From Acidobacteriota bacterium (GTDB taxonomy: Bacteria > Acidobacteriota > UBA890 > WLXD01): DNA of 64,000 nt. How positions within the stretch are numbered: position 1 is the stretch's first letter; the number at the start of each line of letters is the position of its first letter. Below are positions 27,366 to 35,849 of this stretch, piece after piece. The position numbers and the translations under genes were made by a program. The notes below the pieces were generated by a model. The model was not told the DNA's origin, made no database searches, and was given only the letters and a program-made list of their open reading frames with translations. The DNA lies in contig WLXD01000002.1 of NCBI GenBank assembly GCA_012103255.1, positions 310,001-374,000 of the forward strand, written 5' to 3'.

Positions 27366-28727
27366 TTGCGGCATGGCCTGATCACGCTCGAGCGCATGGG
27401 TCTCTCGACCGACCTTTACGAGCTCACCATGGCCCAGGCGTTCCTGGAAGCGGGAATCGCTGATCGCACGGCGACGTTCGACCTGTCGATTCGCTCACTT
27501 CCGCACACGCGCGGCTACCTCGTGACGGCCGGACTCGAACAGGCGCTCGCCTATCTACGCGACTTCCGGTGCTGGCCGGAAGCACTCGACTACCTGGAAC
27601 GGTCAGGGCACTTCAAACCCGAGTTCATCGATTTCCTCGGGTCTCTACGCTTCACGGGTTCAGTGGACGCCGTGCCCGAGGGCACGGTGTACTTCCCTCC
27701 GGGTCCGCTCCTGCGAATCACCGCGCCCATCATCGAAGCCCAGATCATCGAGACCTATCTGCTCACGACGATTACCTACCAAACGATGATCGCTTCGAAG
27801 GCGGCCCGAGTTGTCGATGCGGCCGACGGCAGGGCGGTGATCGATTTCTCGCCGCGACGCGATCATGGTCCCCAGGCGGGTTTGCTCGCAGCTCGCGCCG
27901 CTTACGTCGGCGGCTGCATCGGCACTTCCAACGTTCTGGCCAACGAACGGTTCGGCATTCCCATCTACGGCACCATGGCCCACTCCTTCGTCATGTTCCA
28001 TCGTGACGAGGAGGAGGCTTTCCGCAAGTTCGCAGCCTCGTATCCCGGGGACCCCACGCTGCTTATCGACACATTCGACACCATCGAAGGGGCTCGGATC
28101 GCTGCCAGGGTGGCCGCCGACCTTCCCGAGGGGCGCAAACTTGCCGCGGTGCGGATCGACTCCGGTGACCTCCTGACCCTCTCTGGCGCGGTGCGTGAGG
28201 TGCTCGACGCCGGCGGTTGCCACGACACCCAGGTACTCGCCAGCGGCGACCTCGATGAGTACAAGATCGAGGGGCTCCTGCGAGAAGGCGCCGCCCTCGA
28301 CGGCTTCGGAGTAGGAACGCAGCTGGGCACCTCCGGTGATTCACCGTCGCTCTCGAGCACCTACAAGCTTGTGGCCTGCGACGATGCTGACGGCCGAGAA
28401 ACCCCGGTCATCAAGCTGAGCGCAGCGAAGATCTCGCTGCCGGGGCGCAAGCAGATCTGGCGCGACTACGACGCCGACGGACAACCAGCGGGCGACACAG
28501 TTGCCCTGGCCGACGAGCAACGCGACGGCACGCCGCTGCTCGAGCCCTGCATGCGCGACGGCGCGCTCGTGGCCTCGATGCCCGAACTGGGGGAGATCCG
28601 TGAGCGCGCACGGGCGCAGCGCGTCGGGCTGCCAGACGAGATCCGCCGGCTGAGTGAACCCGCGCAGTACCCGGTTGCCAACTCGCAGAAGCTCGACGAC
28701 CTCATCGCCCAACTCCGCCATCGATAG
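27366..28727 (+). CDS. pncB: Nicotinate phosphoribosyltransferase
   Basis: First step of NAD salvage from nicotinate, forming nicotinate mononucleotide from PRPP with ATP. Key family features are STDLYELTMAQAFLEAG at the start, IDFSPRRDHGPQAGLLAARAAYVGG, GTMAHSFVMFH (catalytic His region), LIDTFDT, VRIDSGDLLTLS and FGVGTQLGTS. TTG 27366 follows GGGGAGG closely and is the favoured start; ATG 27396, just before the conserved sequence, is the alternative. At about 453 residues it is normal. It is divergent from the beta-CASP nuclease. Confidence 0.92.
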   Translation: MRHGLITLERMGLSTDLYELTMAQAFLEAGIADRTATFDLSIRSLPHTRGYLVTAGLEQALAYLRDFRCWPEALDYLERSGHFKPEFIDFLGSLRFTGSVDAVPEGTVYFPPGPLLRITAPIIEAQIIETYLLTTITYQTMIASKAARVVDAADGRAVIDFSPRRDHGPQAGLLAARAAYVGGCIGTSNVLANERFGIPIYGTMAHSFVMFHRDEEEAFRKFAASYPGDPTLLIDTFDTIEGARIAARVAADLPEGRKLAAVRIDSGDLLTLSGAVREVLDAGGCHDTQVLASGDLDEYKIEGLLREGAALDGFGVGTQLGTSGDSPSLSSTYKLVACDDADGRETPVIKLSAAKISLPGRKQIWRDYDADGQPAGDTVALADEQRDGTPLLEPCMRDGALVASMPELGEIRERARAQRVGLPDEIRRLSEPAQYPVANSQKLDDLIAQLRHR

Positions 28728-28879
28728 AGCCTCGCGAAGGCCAAACGCAGCGGGTCTCGTGAGACGGGGTGTTTGTGGCCGATTCGACTAGGGATTACGA
28801 TCTTCCTTGATCGACGCGCCGCCCCCCCGCGCGGGCTACTTTCGCCGACGCCTCGCAACCAACCGAGCACCTCACACGC

Positions 28880-30016
28880 ATGACCAAGACCGACGCGCCC
28901 GCCCAGACATCCGGCCTCGCTGGCGTGATCGCCGGCAAATCGTCGATTGGTTTCATCGACGGCAAGCAGGGCATCCTGCGCTACCGCGGCTACGACATCC
29001 ACGAGCTCGCAGAGAAGTCCTCCTTCGAGGAGACCGTCTTTCTGCTGTGGAACGGTGAGCTGCCGAGCCGCGCCGAGCTGGCCGACTTCACGACTTTCCT
29101 CGCATCGCAGCGCGAAGTTCCGGCGCCGATCCTCGAATTCATCCAGAACGCGCCCTCCGATGCGAACCCGATGGGTCTCCTGCGTACCGCCGTCTCGGCC
29201 CTCGGGCAGTACGACGCCGACGCAGAGGACATGTCCGATGCCGCCAACAAGCGCAAGGCAGGTCGACTCACGGCTCAGCTCGCAACGCTTGTTGCGGCGA
29301 TCGAGCGCTGCCGCCAGGGACTCGAGCCCGTAGCACCCGACGCCGCGCTCGGCCATGCCGCCAACTACCTCTTTATGCTCCGCGGCGAACGCCCCGACGC
29401 AACCGAGTCGCGCGCGCTAGACGTTTGCCTGGTGCTGCATGCGGACCACGGTTTCAACGCCTCCACGTTCTCCGCCAAGGTCACATCAGCCACCCTCTCG
29501 GACATGCACTCAGCAATCACCTCGGCGGTTGCCACGCTGAAGGGCCCGCTGCATGGCGGCGCCAACCAGCGCGTGCGCGAAATGCTCGACGACATCGGAT
29601 CGGCCGATCGTGTGCCGGAATGGGTCGAGTCGAAGCTCGCCAAGAAAGAGCGCATCATGGGTTTCGGCCATCGGGTCTACAAGGTTGAAGACCCGCGGGC
29701 GCGCCATCTGCGCGCTGGCGCCGAGGCGCTGAGCGACAAGGGCAATCCTGCGCTTCTCGACATCTCCTCACGTCTCGTCGACGTGGTGAACGAGGCAAAG
29801 GGGCTTCAGGTCAACGTCGACTTCTGGTCGGCCAGCCTCTACTCCTATCTCGGCCTCGATCCGCTGAGCTTCCCGGCCATCTTCGCGCTCTCGCGGATCT
29901 CCGGCTGGACGACTCACGTGATGGAGCAATACGCGGACAACAAGCTGATTCGTCCGCGCGCCGAGTACGTTGGGCCAGGTCCGCGCGAATACGTGGCGGT
30001 AGACGACCGCGCCTGA
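28880..30016 (+). CDS. Citrate synthase (short type; methylcitrate synthase possible)
   Basis: A 378-residue enzyme joining oxaloacetate and acetyl-CoA (or propionyl-CoA). It has the standard set: GKQGILRYRGYDIHELAEK at the N-terminus, HADHGFNASTF with the substrate-binding His, GPLHGGANQ and GFGHRVYK with the second catalytic His, and NVDFWSASLY with the catalytic Asp. The short length and lack of an N-terminal extension are typical of the homodimeric Gram-positive/archaeal-type enzymes, a group that includes 2-methylcitrate synthases. No prp genes are adjacent, so citrate synthase is preferred. The gene appears to be monocistronic. Confidence 0.92.
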   Translation: MTKTDAPAQTSGLAGVIAGKSSIGFIDGKQGILRYRGYDIHELAEKSSFEETVFLLWNGELPSRAELADFTTFLASQREVPAPILEFIQNAPSDANPMGLLRTAVSALGQYDADAEDMSDAANKRKAGRLTAQLATLVAAIERCRQGLEPVAPDAALGHAANYLFMLRGERPDATESRALDVCLVLHADHGFNASTFSAKVTSATLSDMHSAITSAVATLKGPLHGGANQRVREMLDDIGSADRVPEWVESKLAKKERIMGFGHRVYKVEDPRARHLRAGAEALSDKGNPALLDISSRLVDVVNEAKGLQVNVDFWSASLYSYLGLDPLSFPAIFALSRISGWTTHVMEQYADNKLIRPRAEYVGPGPREYVAVDDRA

Positions 30017-30198
30017 CCGACAACTGTCGGCCGGGAGCGTTCCGGTCGCCGCAGGTCATGGCCGGCCAGGTTCATTCGGGCTAAGCTGTCTCTCAGGGGT
30101 TGTGGGTGTCGACTTTTTCGGCCCAGCCCCGTCCTATCTTTGAGTACATCCGCGTCCAGCGGACGAGAAGCTAGTGAGTCCCCAGGAGGATCGACGTG

Positions 30199-31839
30199 AT
30201 GAGCATCTGGAAGAAATCGGCGCGCCTTGCCGCACCGCTCGTTCTGGTAGCTAGCGGCCTCGTGCTAGGTCTGGCAGTTGGCGGCGGCCAAACTGCGATC
30301 GGTACCGAGCCGCAGCAGACGAGCAACGCAGCCATGGCCTCCGATTCGCGGCTGGCCGACATGGTTCCGCAAGCGGCGTTCGTTGACGTCGCCGACAACG
30401 TCGGCCCCGCGGTGGTCTTCATCCAGGCCACGCGACCGCGCGAGGGCGCAGCCGCACAGGGCCAGGACAGCCGCTTCCAGGATTTCTTCCAGGACTTCTT
30501 CGGTCGTGATCCCGAGCAAGCACCTGAAGGCGCAGAGCCCGAGGAAGACTTCAACTTCCAGGACCAAGCTCAGAGTCAAGGCTCCGGCGTGCTCATCAGC
30601 GCCGACGGCTACATCCTCACCAACGCCCACGTCATTGCCGAGCTGGACATCCGCGACCGCGAGATGGACCTGGCAACGGCCGTTCAGGTAACGCTTCAGG
30701 ACGACAGGCTCTACGACGCCGAGATCGTTGGAGCCGACCTCGGCACCGACATCGCGCTGCTGAAGATCAATGGCCGACGCCTACCGTTCGCCGAACTGGG
30801 CGACTCCGATGCACTCCGCGTCGGCGAATGGGTCATGGCCATCGGTGCACCGTTCGGCCTACAGAACACGGTTTCTGCCGGCATCGTTTCGGCGATCGGG
30901 CGCGCGAACCTAGCCGGCATGATCACGCCCTATCAGGACTTCGTGCAGACCGATGCCGCCATCAACCCGGGCAACTCTGGCGGTCCGCTGGTGAACCTGC
31001 GTGGCGAGATCATCGGCATCAACACGGCGATCGCCACGGGTGGCGGATTCAACCCGAGCTTCAATGGCGTCGGCTTCGCCGTGCCGGTGAACATGGTGCG
31101 ACGCGTAGCCGACCATCTGCGCGACCACGGGCGCGTGCTGCGCGGTTACCTCGGCGTGAGCGTTCAGGGCCTGAGCCGCGATGACCGCGAGGCGTTCGAT
31201 CTCGGCCGCCGCGATGGCGCCATCATTAGCACCGTGAACGACGGTGGGCCCGCCGATCAAGCTGGCATCCAAGAAGCCGACATCGTGATCGGAGTTGATG
31301 GCGAGGCTCTCGAGAACCGCCAAGACTTCTTGCAGCGCATCGCCGAGCATGGACCGGGCGACGAAGTCGAACTCGAAGTTGTTCGGTTCGGTGACGCCGA
31401 TGGCAGCAATCAGTTGACCATTACCGTGACGCTCAGCGAGAGGCCGCCAGAGGCCGAAGTTCTGGCGGATCAGTACACCGACAACCGTCAGCCGGCCCGT
31501 AGCGAGCCCGAGGGAAGCGATCCCGAGGACTTCACATCCGACAGCGCGCTGTCGCTCGGCATCCGAGTGACGGAGTTGACTGATGAGATCCGTCGCCGGC
31601 TGGAGATCGACGAAGCTATCGACGGCGTGGTGGTCACTGACGTGGCTGAGGCAAGCCCGGCGGCTCAGGCCGGCATCCAGCCCGGCGACGTGATCCGACG
31701 CGTGCGCACCAACATCGAGTCGGTTCGCGACTTCGATGAGCAGTTCGCTGAGTTCGGCCCGGGTGATGCCGTGCCGCTGCGCGTCTACTCGTTGCGGGGA
31801 CAAGCGAGCACCTTCCTGGCGCTGCGTATCCCGCGCTAG
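30199..31839 (+). CDS. HtrA/DegQ-type periplasmic serine protease with two PDZ domains
   Basis: Degrades or refolds damaged envelope proteins. The N-terminus has one hydrophobic segment (LAAPLVLVASGLVLGLAVGG), serving as signal peptide or anchor. The protease domain carries the catalytic triad at LTNAHVI (His, about residue 145), GTDIALLK (Asp, about 185) and NPGNSGGP (Ser, about 261). Two PDZ domains follow (about 320-410 and 450-545), with GVVVTDVAEASPAAQAGIQP in the second. A Phe/Asp-rich loop (FQDFFQDFFGRDP) matches the LA loop of Do proteases. AGGAGG lies nine bases before ATG 30199 (GTG 30196 is equally possible). A strong terminator follows at 31880. Confidence 0.95.
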   Translation: MSIWKKSARLAAPLVLVASGLVLGLAVGGGQTAIGTEPQQTSNAAMASDSRLADMVPQAAFVDVADNVGPAVVFIQATRPREGAAAQGQDSRFQDFFQDFFGRDPEQAPEGAEPEEDFNFQDQAQSQGSGVLISADGYILTNAHVIAELDIRDREMDLATAVQVTLQDDRLYDAEIVGADLGTDIALLKINGRRLPFAELGDSDALRVGEWVMAIGAPFGLQNTVSAGIVSAIGRANLAGMITPYQDFVQTDAAINPGNSGGPLVNLRGEIIGINTAIATGGGFNPSFNGVGFAVPVNMVRRVADHLRDHGRVLRGYLGVSVQGLSRDDREAFDLGRRDGAIISTVNDGGPADQAGIQEADIVIGVDGEALENRQDFLQRIAEHGPGDEVELEVVRFGDADGSNQLTITVTLSERPPEAEVLADQYTDNRQPARSEPEGSDPEDFTSDSALSLGIRVTELTDEIRRRLEIDEAIDGVVVTDVAEASPAAQAGIQPGDVIRRVRTNIESVRDFDEQFAEFGPGDAVPLRVYSLRGQASTFLALRIPR

Positions 31840-31879
31840 ATCCCCGGCTGGCTCTGGGGCCAGGCCGCAAGAGAACAAA

Positions 31880-31916
31880 AAAGCGGGCCACCGACACCGA
31901 GTCGGTGGCCCGCTTT
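31880..31916. terminator. Bidirectional intrinsic terminator
   Basis: A perfect 16-bp stem (31880-31895 with 31901-31916) around the 5-base loop ACCGA, flanked by six As on the left and CTTTCTTT on the right. It therefore suits both the protease gene on the plus strand and the HTH gene arriving from the right on the minus strand. Confidence 0.92.
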
Positions 31917-32028
31917 CTTTCCGTTCGATCTCGGCCCGCGCGTGAGGGGTGGTATAGGAGGCAACTGGCGACCCCGCCTTTGCGGCGGTGCTCCTTCGCG
32001 CGCTCGGCCTTCGATCAGCAGAAGGTAC

Positions 32029-32301
32029 CTACCAGCGGTTTACCGCTTCGGCGAGACCTTCCTCGTGCTCATCGAACGCAACGTCGCCGCCGGCATCGAG
32101 GAACTCCTCGAGCGCGGAGAGCCGGAACCGCCACTGCCGCCCTACACGGGTGGCCGGGATACGGCCGGCTTTCGCCATTCGATAAACGGTGGACTTGTTG
32201 ATGCGGAGCATGTCCGCCACGTCCTCGACTGTCATGAACTCACCGAGGTTGCCGCCGCCCAGGGGCGAGGTGTTTCGGTCGTTCTGGTGCTCATTCGTCA
32301 T
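32029..32301 (-). CDS. Excisionase-type helix-turn-helix DNA-binding protein
   Basis: A 90-residue protein with a single HTH_17/MerR-like domain (about residues 22-70): FMTVEDVADMLRINKSTVYRMAKAGRIPATRVGRQWRF, ending in an acidic tail (DVAFDEHEEGL). These proteins bind DNA through a short winged helix and are often named excisionase family even when no phage is present. ATG 32301 is chosen because AGGAGG lies seven bases upstream. An ATG at 32325, overlapping the preceding stop as ATGA, is possible and would add eight residues. It is co-transcribed behind a c-di-GMP enzyme. No integrase is nearby, so a transcription factor role is more likely than excision. Confidence 0.85.
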   Translation of the reverse strand: MTNEHQNDRNTSPLGGGNLGEFMTVEDVADMLRINKSTVYRMAKAGRIPATRVGRQWRFRLSALEEFLDAGGDVAFDEHEEGLAEAVNRW

Positions 32302-32321
32302 ACGGGTCTGCCTCCTATCGG

Positions 32322-34694
32322 TCATCCCGTGCCATGGCGCTGGACGTCCACAGCTGGAGCATCGGCATCGGCGACGTCGCTAGCAACGACGGTGACCATG
32401 TCGAGGAATACGCGCGCCAGACGCGGATTCCAGTCGGTCCCGATGCCCTGTTCGATCAGCCTACGAGCGCGATGTGGCTCCATAGCCGGTCGTTGCGCTC
32501 GCGGGGAGGTGAGAGCGTTGTAGACGTCGCAGATCCCGACGATCTGCGAGGCCAAAGGAATCTGTTCGCCGGTGAGTTGCGACGGGTAGCCGCGTCCATC
32601 CCAGCGCTCGTGCGTGTGACGGACCACGTCTGCAACCTGTCGCAAACCCGGGAGCGCAGAGAGAATCGCGGCGCCCTCTACCGGAACCCGCTGAACCATC
32701 TCTCGCTCGTGCGCATCGAGCGCGCCGTCTTTCGTCAGCACCTCGGCCGGCAGTTTGATCTTGCCAACATCGTGCAGATAGCCGGCCAGCTCGGTGAGGT
32801 GCACATGATCGTCCGCCATGCCGACGGCGGAGGCCAGGTCGCGACTGAGTTCGGCGACCTGGGCCGAGTGTTCTTTGCTATGCGGATCTTGGACCTCGAC
32901 CGAAGACATGAGCGCAGCGACGGATTCCTTCACAACCGGCGCCTGCAATCCGAGGATCGTGCGCTTGCGGAGTTCCGTGAGGTTCTCCGTAAATGTCTCC
33001 ATGACGTTCGGCACGATGCGACGGGTCTGCACCTGCACGACCGCGTCGTAGACCTCGTTCTGATCCTGATCCGTCTGCGCCTGGCGCACGCGGTGCCCAC
33101 CACCGCCTTTGGCCAGGTACATCGCCTGATCCGCGGCCTCGAGCAGTTCCTCGCCGTTGTCCGCGTGTTGTGGGAAAGCCGCGACCCCAATGGATGCGCG
33201 AAGGTCGAAAGGAGCGTCCCACTCGAGACGTGTGAGGGCGTTGAGCATCGTGTTGAGCTGCGCCACCGTGTCGTCGAGCGGAGTGCGTACCAACGCGACG
33301 AACTCGTCGCCGCCGTAGCGACACATCGCCAGGGACTCGGGCAATGCCTGTCGGAGTCGCTGGCCCATCTCCACGATGCCGCGGTTGCCCGCGATGTGAC
33401 CGTGCTGGTCGTTGATCTGCTTCAGGTTGTCCATATCGACGACCACAAGCGTGTACGGCGTCTTCTGCAACAACTCGGGCGACTGCAGCACCGAGTGCAT
33501 CTCGTCGGTGAACGCCTGGAAGTTGAGCAGGCCGGTCAGGCCGTCCACACGGCTCTGAACTCGCAGCTGTTCGAGCAGATCACGTCCGCGGATGAAGGAG
33601 GCCGTCATCAGGGCAGACGCCCAGCAAAAGTCCTGCTCCTCATCGTCAAAGCCCCGCTTGGCGTCACGATCGCGCAGGTAGAAGGCGCCGAAGACCTTCT
33701 CACCGGCCTTGATCGGCACCACGAGGAAGCTGCTAAAGGCATGCGTGTCAGGCAAGAAGGTCCGGATTCGCTGCCAGAGTTCCGGCGGATCGTTCGGGCG
33801 TACCTGCGTGATCTCGCCGTTCGCCAGTGTCTCCTGAAGCTCGGGGTACTCGTCCACGGAGAGCGGCCGAACCTCGACGGCGTCATCATCGCCGCTCGCA
33901 GCGACATAGCCGGTGTTGCCGTCCTGGGCAAACACGACCAACGAACAACGATCCACGCCGACACCCTTCTGCACGCGCTTGCTGATCTCGTAGAGCACGT
34001 CCGTATCGGAGGCAGCGGAACCAACCAGGCCCAGGCGACCGATTTCGGAGAGCGCGCGGAGCCGGTACTTGTCGCGAGCGAGTGTCTTGGCATGGAACGC
34101 CACAGACTTCATGCGTTCTTCGGCGCTACTGGCGCGCTTGCGCTGTCGCTTGGACTCATCGGCGACAACGGAGAAGAGCAGCCCGGCGGTTAGCAAGAAC
34201 GACAGCCGAATCAGAAGGTCAGGCGAACGGAAGAGTTCGATCCCGACGCTCTGATAAAGGAACCCGCCGTACACGCCGGTGACCACCATGCTGTAGACGC
34301 CAGCGGGCAGCGTGCCGTGACTGAACGCGGCGAAAGTGACAACCGCGACGAAGGCGAGGAAGAAATCGGTCGTAGGGTTCTCGACCAGGTACATGGCCCC
34401 AGTGACGATGCCGATATCCATCAGCGTGATGGCGGCTCGAACTGGCGCCGTGGGTCCCTGGCGCAACGCTACGTGGCTCACTGCGGTGATCATCAAAGCC
34501 AGGCCCACAAAGGCCTGCTTCATCATCACGTCGAACGAAGACGCCGTGTGGAACAGCACGACATACGCGACAACAAGCGCAAGCGTCCACCGCCCAACGA
34601 GCAGGGGTGTTGCGGCCGTTTTCGACACCACGGGTGGAGCTTCGAGGTCTCCTACTCCGGAAGTGCGCGTTCGTTGCTGTGCCTGCCAACTCAT
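32322..34694 (-). CDS. Membrane GGDEF plus HD-GYP dual c-di-GMP enzyme with GAF domain
   Basis: A 790-residue protein that may both make and break cyclic di-GMP. Residues 30-180 hold five or six membrane helices, 205-375 a GAF-type sensor (VDRCSLVVFAQD, FLVVPIKAGEKVFGAFYLRDRD), 380-540 a GGDEF domain with intact RYGGDEF (461-465), and 585-775 an HD-GYP domain with YLHDVGKIKLP and HTHERWDGRGYP. The usual inhibitory RxxD site just before GGDEF reads PESL, so product inhibition is probably absent. The HD motif and GYP signature are complete, so hydrolysis to GMP or pGpG is plausible. An HTH protein follows with stop/start overlap, possibly an effector. Confidence 0.93.
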   Translation of the reverse strand: MSWQAQQRTRTSGVGDLEAPPVVSKTAATPLLVGRWTLALVVAYVVLFHTASSFDVMMKQAFVGLALMITAVSHVALRQGPTAPVRAAITLMDIGIVTGAMYLVENPTTDFFLAFVAVVTFAAFSHGTLPAGVYSMVVTGVYGGFLYQSVGIELFRSPDLLIRLSFLLTAGLLFSVVADESKRQRKRASSAEERMKSVAFHAKTLARDKYRLRALSEIGRLGLVGSAASDTDVLYEISKRVQKGVGVDRCSLVVFAQDGNTGYVAASGDDDAVEVRPLSVDEYPELQETLANGEITQVRPNDPPELWQRIRTFLPDTHAFSSFLVVPIKAGEKVFGAFYLRDRDAKRGFDDEEQDFCWASALMTASFIRGRDLLEQLRVQSRVDGLTGLLNFQAFTDEMHSVLQSPELLQKTPYTLVVVDMDNLKQINDQHGHIAGNRGIVEMGQRLRQALPESLAMCRYGGDEFVALVRTPLDDTVAQLNTMLNALTRLEWDAPFDLRASIGVAAFPQHADNGEELLEAADQAMYLAKGGGGHRVRQAQTDQDQNEVYDAVVQVQTRRIVPNVMETFTENLTELRKRTILGLQAPVVKESVAALMSSVEVQDPHSKEHSAQVAELSRDLASAVGMADDHVHLTELAGYLHDVGKIKLPAEVLTKDGALDAHEREMVQRVPVEGAAILSALPGLRQVADVVRHTHERWDGRGYPSQLTGEQIPLASQIVGICDVYNALTSPRAQRPAMEPHRARRLIEQGIGTDWNPRLARVFLDMVTVVASDVADADAPAVDVQRHGTG

Positions 34695-34993
34695 GCGGCG
34701 GCCCTTTCCTTCGGTAGCGTAGGGGCAAAACGTTCTCTGTCATTGAAATGTAGTTAAACCCGCTTACGCGAGCAACCTTAATCGATAATTGCCTATTCAT
34801 CGCTTAGATGACTAATACTGTGTATCCATAGGCAAAAATGCGCAAATCACGATGTCCTAGTCGGCGGTTTGGACGCTCGGGCGAGTGCCAGGACACTGTT
34901 GGCCGAACATGGCCGCGGCTGGCGGATCGTTTGGAGGCGCGCGTGCTCAAGCCGTTCTCAAGACACGTGACGCGGAGCCGCTTCAAGAAAAAA
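34695..34993. other. Gene-free AT-richer spacer
   Basis: No gene is supported. Bases 34735-34860 are notably AT-rich compared with the surroundings and probably contain the promoter of the GGDEF/HD-GYP gene on the minus strand, but no convincing -35/-10 pair was found. The remainder up to the terminator at 34994 shows nothing recognisable. Confidence 0.4.
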
Positions 34994-35021
34994 GGGGCTC
35001 TGGGATGATCCCCAGAGCCCC
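34994..35021 (-). terminator. Intrinsic terminator of the HTH-like regulator gene
   Basis: A perfect 11-bp GC-rich stem (34994-35004 with 35011-35021) with loop ATGATC. On the minus strand it is followed by a run of six Ts, placing it about 60 bases beyond the stop of the gene starting at 35537. Confidence 0.92.
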
Positions 35022-35078
35022 AAAACCGAAGGAGCCGGCCCCCGAACCGAAACCTCCGGTAACGTCTGTACGTGCGCG

Positions 35079-35537
35079 CTAGCCGCCGAACTCCCCGCCA
35101 TAGGCAGCCGGGATCCGACGCTCGAGCGGCGGGCCACCGCCGTCACCAGGCGCAGGTGTCGGCAAAGGAGACACGCGCGAGCGCGCGAAGCGCACCTCGC
35201 GCTCATAGCGCTGAATGGAATCGATCGAGTTCATCACGTCGTCAGGGCTGAGCCCGTGACTCGTCATCCACCAATCGAGCTTGTCTGCGAACTCCGCCCG
35301 TGCCAGGTCGGCTTCGGTGCACCCCAAACGGAGCAATTTCCTGCGTCGTTCCGGTGACGGATGAGTATGTCGATTCAAATACTCCGACAGCGCATGTGTC
35401 GGCATGTCGAGCCACCCCGCAACGTCGTACTGACGCCACCCCTCAGCGTCCATCTTGGCCAGTACGAATCCGCGAAGATATCGCGCAAAGAAGCCGAATC
35501 GGTATCGCGCCCTGGGTTTACCCTCAACTGTAGCCAC
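35079..35537 (-). CDS. Possible helix-turn-helix protein of unknown family
   Basis: A 152-residue soluble protein, not firmly recognised. Residues about 10-60 read RFGFFARYLRGFVLAKMDAEGWRQYDVAGWLDMPTHALSEYLNRHTHPSP, which has the spacing of an XRE-type helix-turn-helix (YDVAGWLDMPTHALSEYL as the two helices). The C-terminus is Pro/Gly-rich and ends in GGEFGG. GTG 35537 is chosen because AAAGGA lies about 12 bases upstream and the domain starts soon after. A strong terminator follows, so it is expressed on its own. A DNA-binding role is inferred from the helix pattern only. Confidence 0.6.
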   Translation of the reverse strand: MATVEGKPRARYRFGFFARYLRGFVLAKMDAEGWRQYDVAGWLDMPTHALSEYLNRHTHPSPERRRKLLRLGCTEADLARAEFADKLDWWMTSHGLSPDDVMNSIDSIQRYEREVRFARSRVSPLPTPAPGDGGGPPLERRIPAAYGGEFGG

Positions 35538-35849
35538 GTTCTTGGCGGTCCTTTCTAGGGGATTGGAAGCGCCCCGCCGTGCCACATCACGCCCGCTTGC
35601 CCACACGCGACGTCGAACGACGGTTTGTACTCACGTGTAAAGCAACGCGCGTGCCAGTTTCCGTACCGAGACGGAGCCGCGCCAGGCCACCCCCTACAAA
35701 AGCGCAACATCCAAAGGCACTTAGGCGCTATGTCAAAGTACCGTCAACGCTGTTGATCGGGAGGCCAGTCCAATCCGATGACCTGACGCTCCAACGAGTC
35801 CGGTCGGTTGAACTGCATCCCCAGGATATTGGATCGCCAGGGATGTCGA
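35538..35849. promoter_or_regulatory. Long upstream region of the HTH-like gene
   Basis: Contains no supported gene. On the minus strand a perfect -35 hexamer TTGACA lies at 35736-35731, but the -10 at 17 bp (TGGATG) is weak. If used, the leader would be about 160 bases. No riboswitch or tRNA fold was recognised. Confidence 0.3.

Noticed and set aside
30017-30030. Terminator after the citrate synthase gene
   Set aside because: CCGACA/TGTCGG has only a five- to six-base stem, almost no loop and no T-tract.
32029-32301. Prophage or integrative element suggested by the excisionase-like HTH
   Set aside because: No integrase, transposase, attachment repeats or tRNA nearby; the gene is coupled to a c-di-GMP enzyme.
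32334-34193. Long plus-strand open frame opposite the GGDEF/HD-GYP gene
   Set aside because: Antisense to a protein with complete catalytic motifs; no domain or plausible start signal in the mirror frame.
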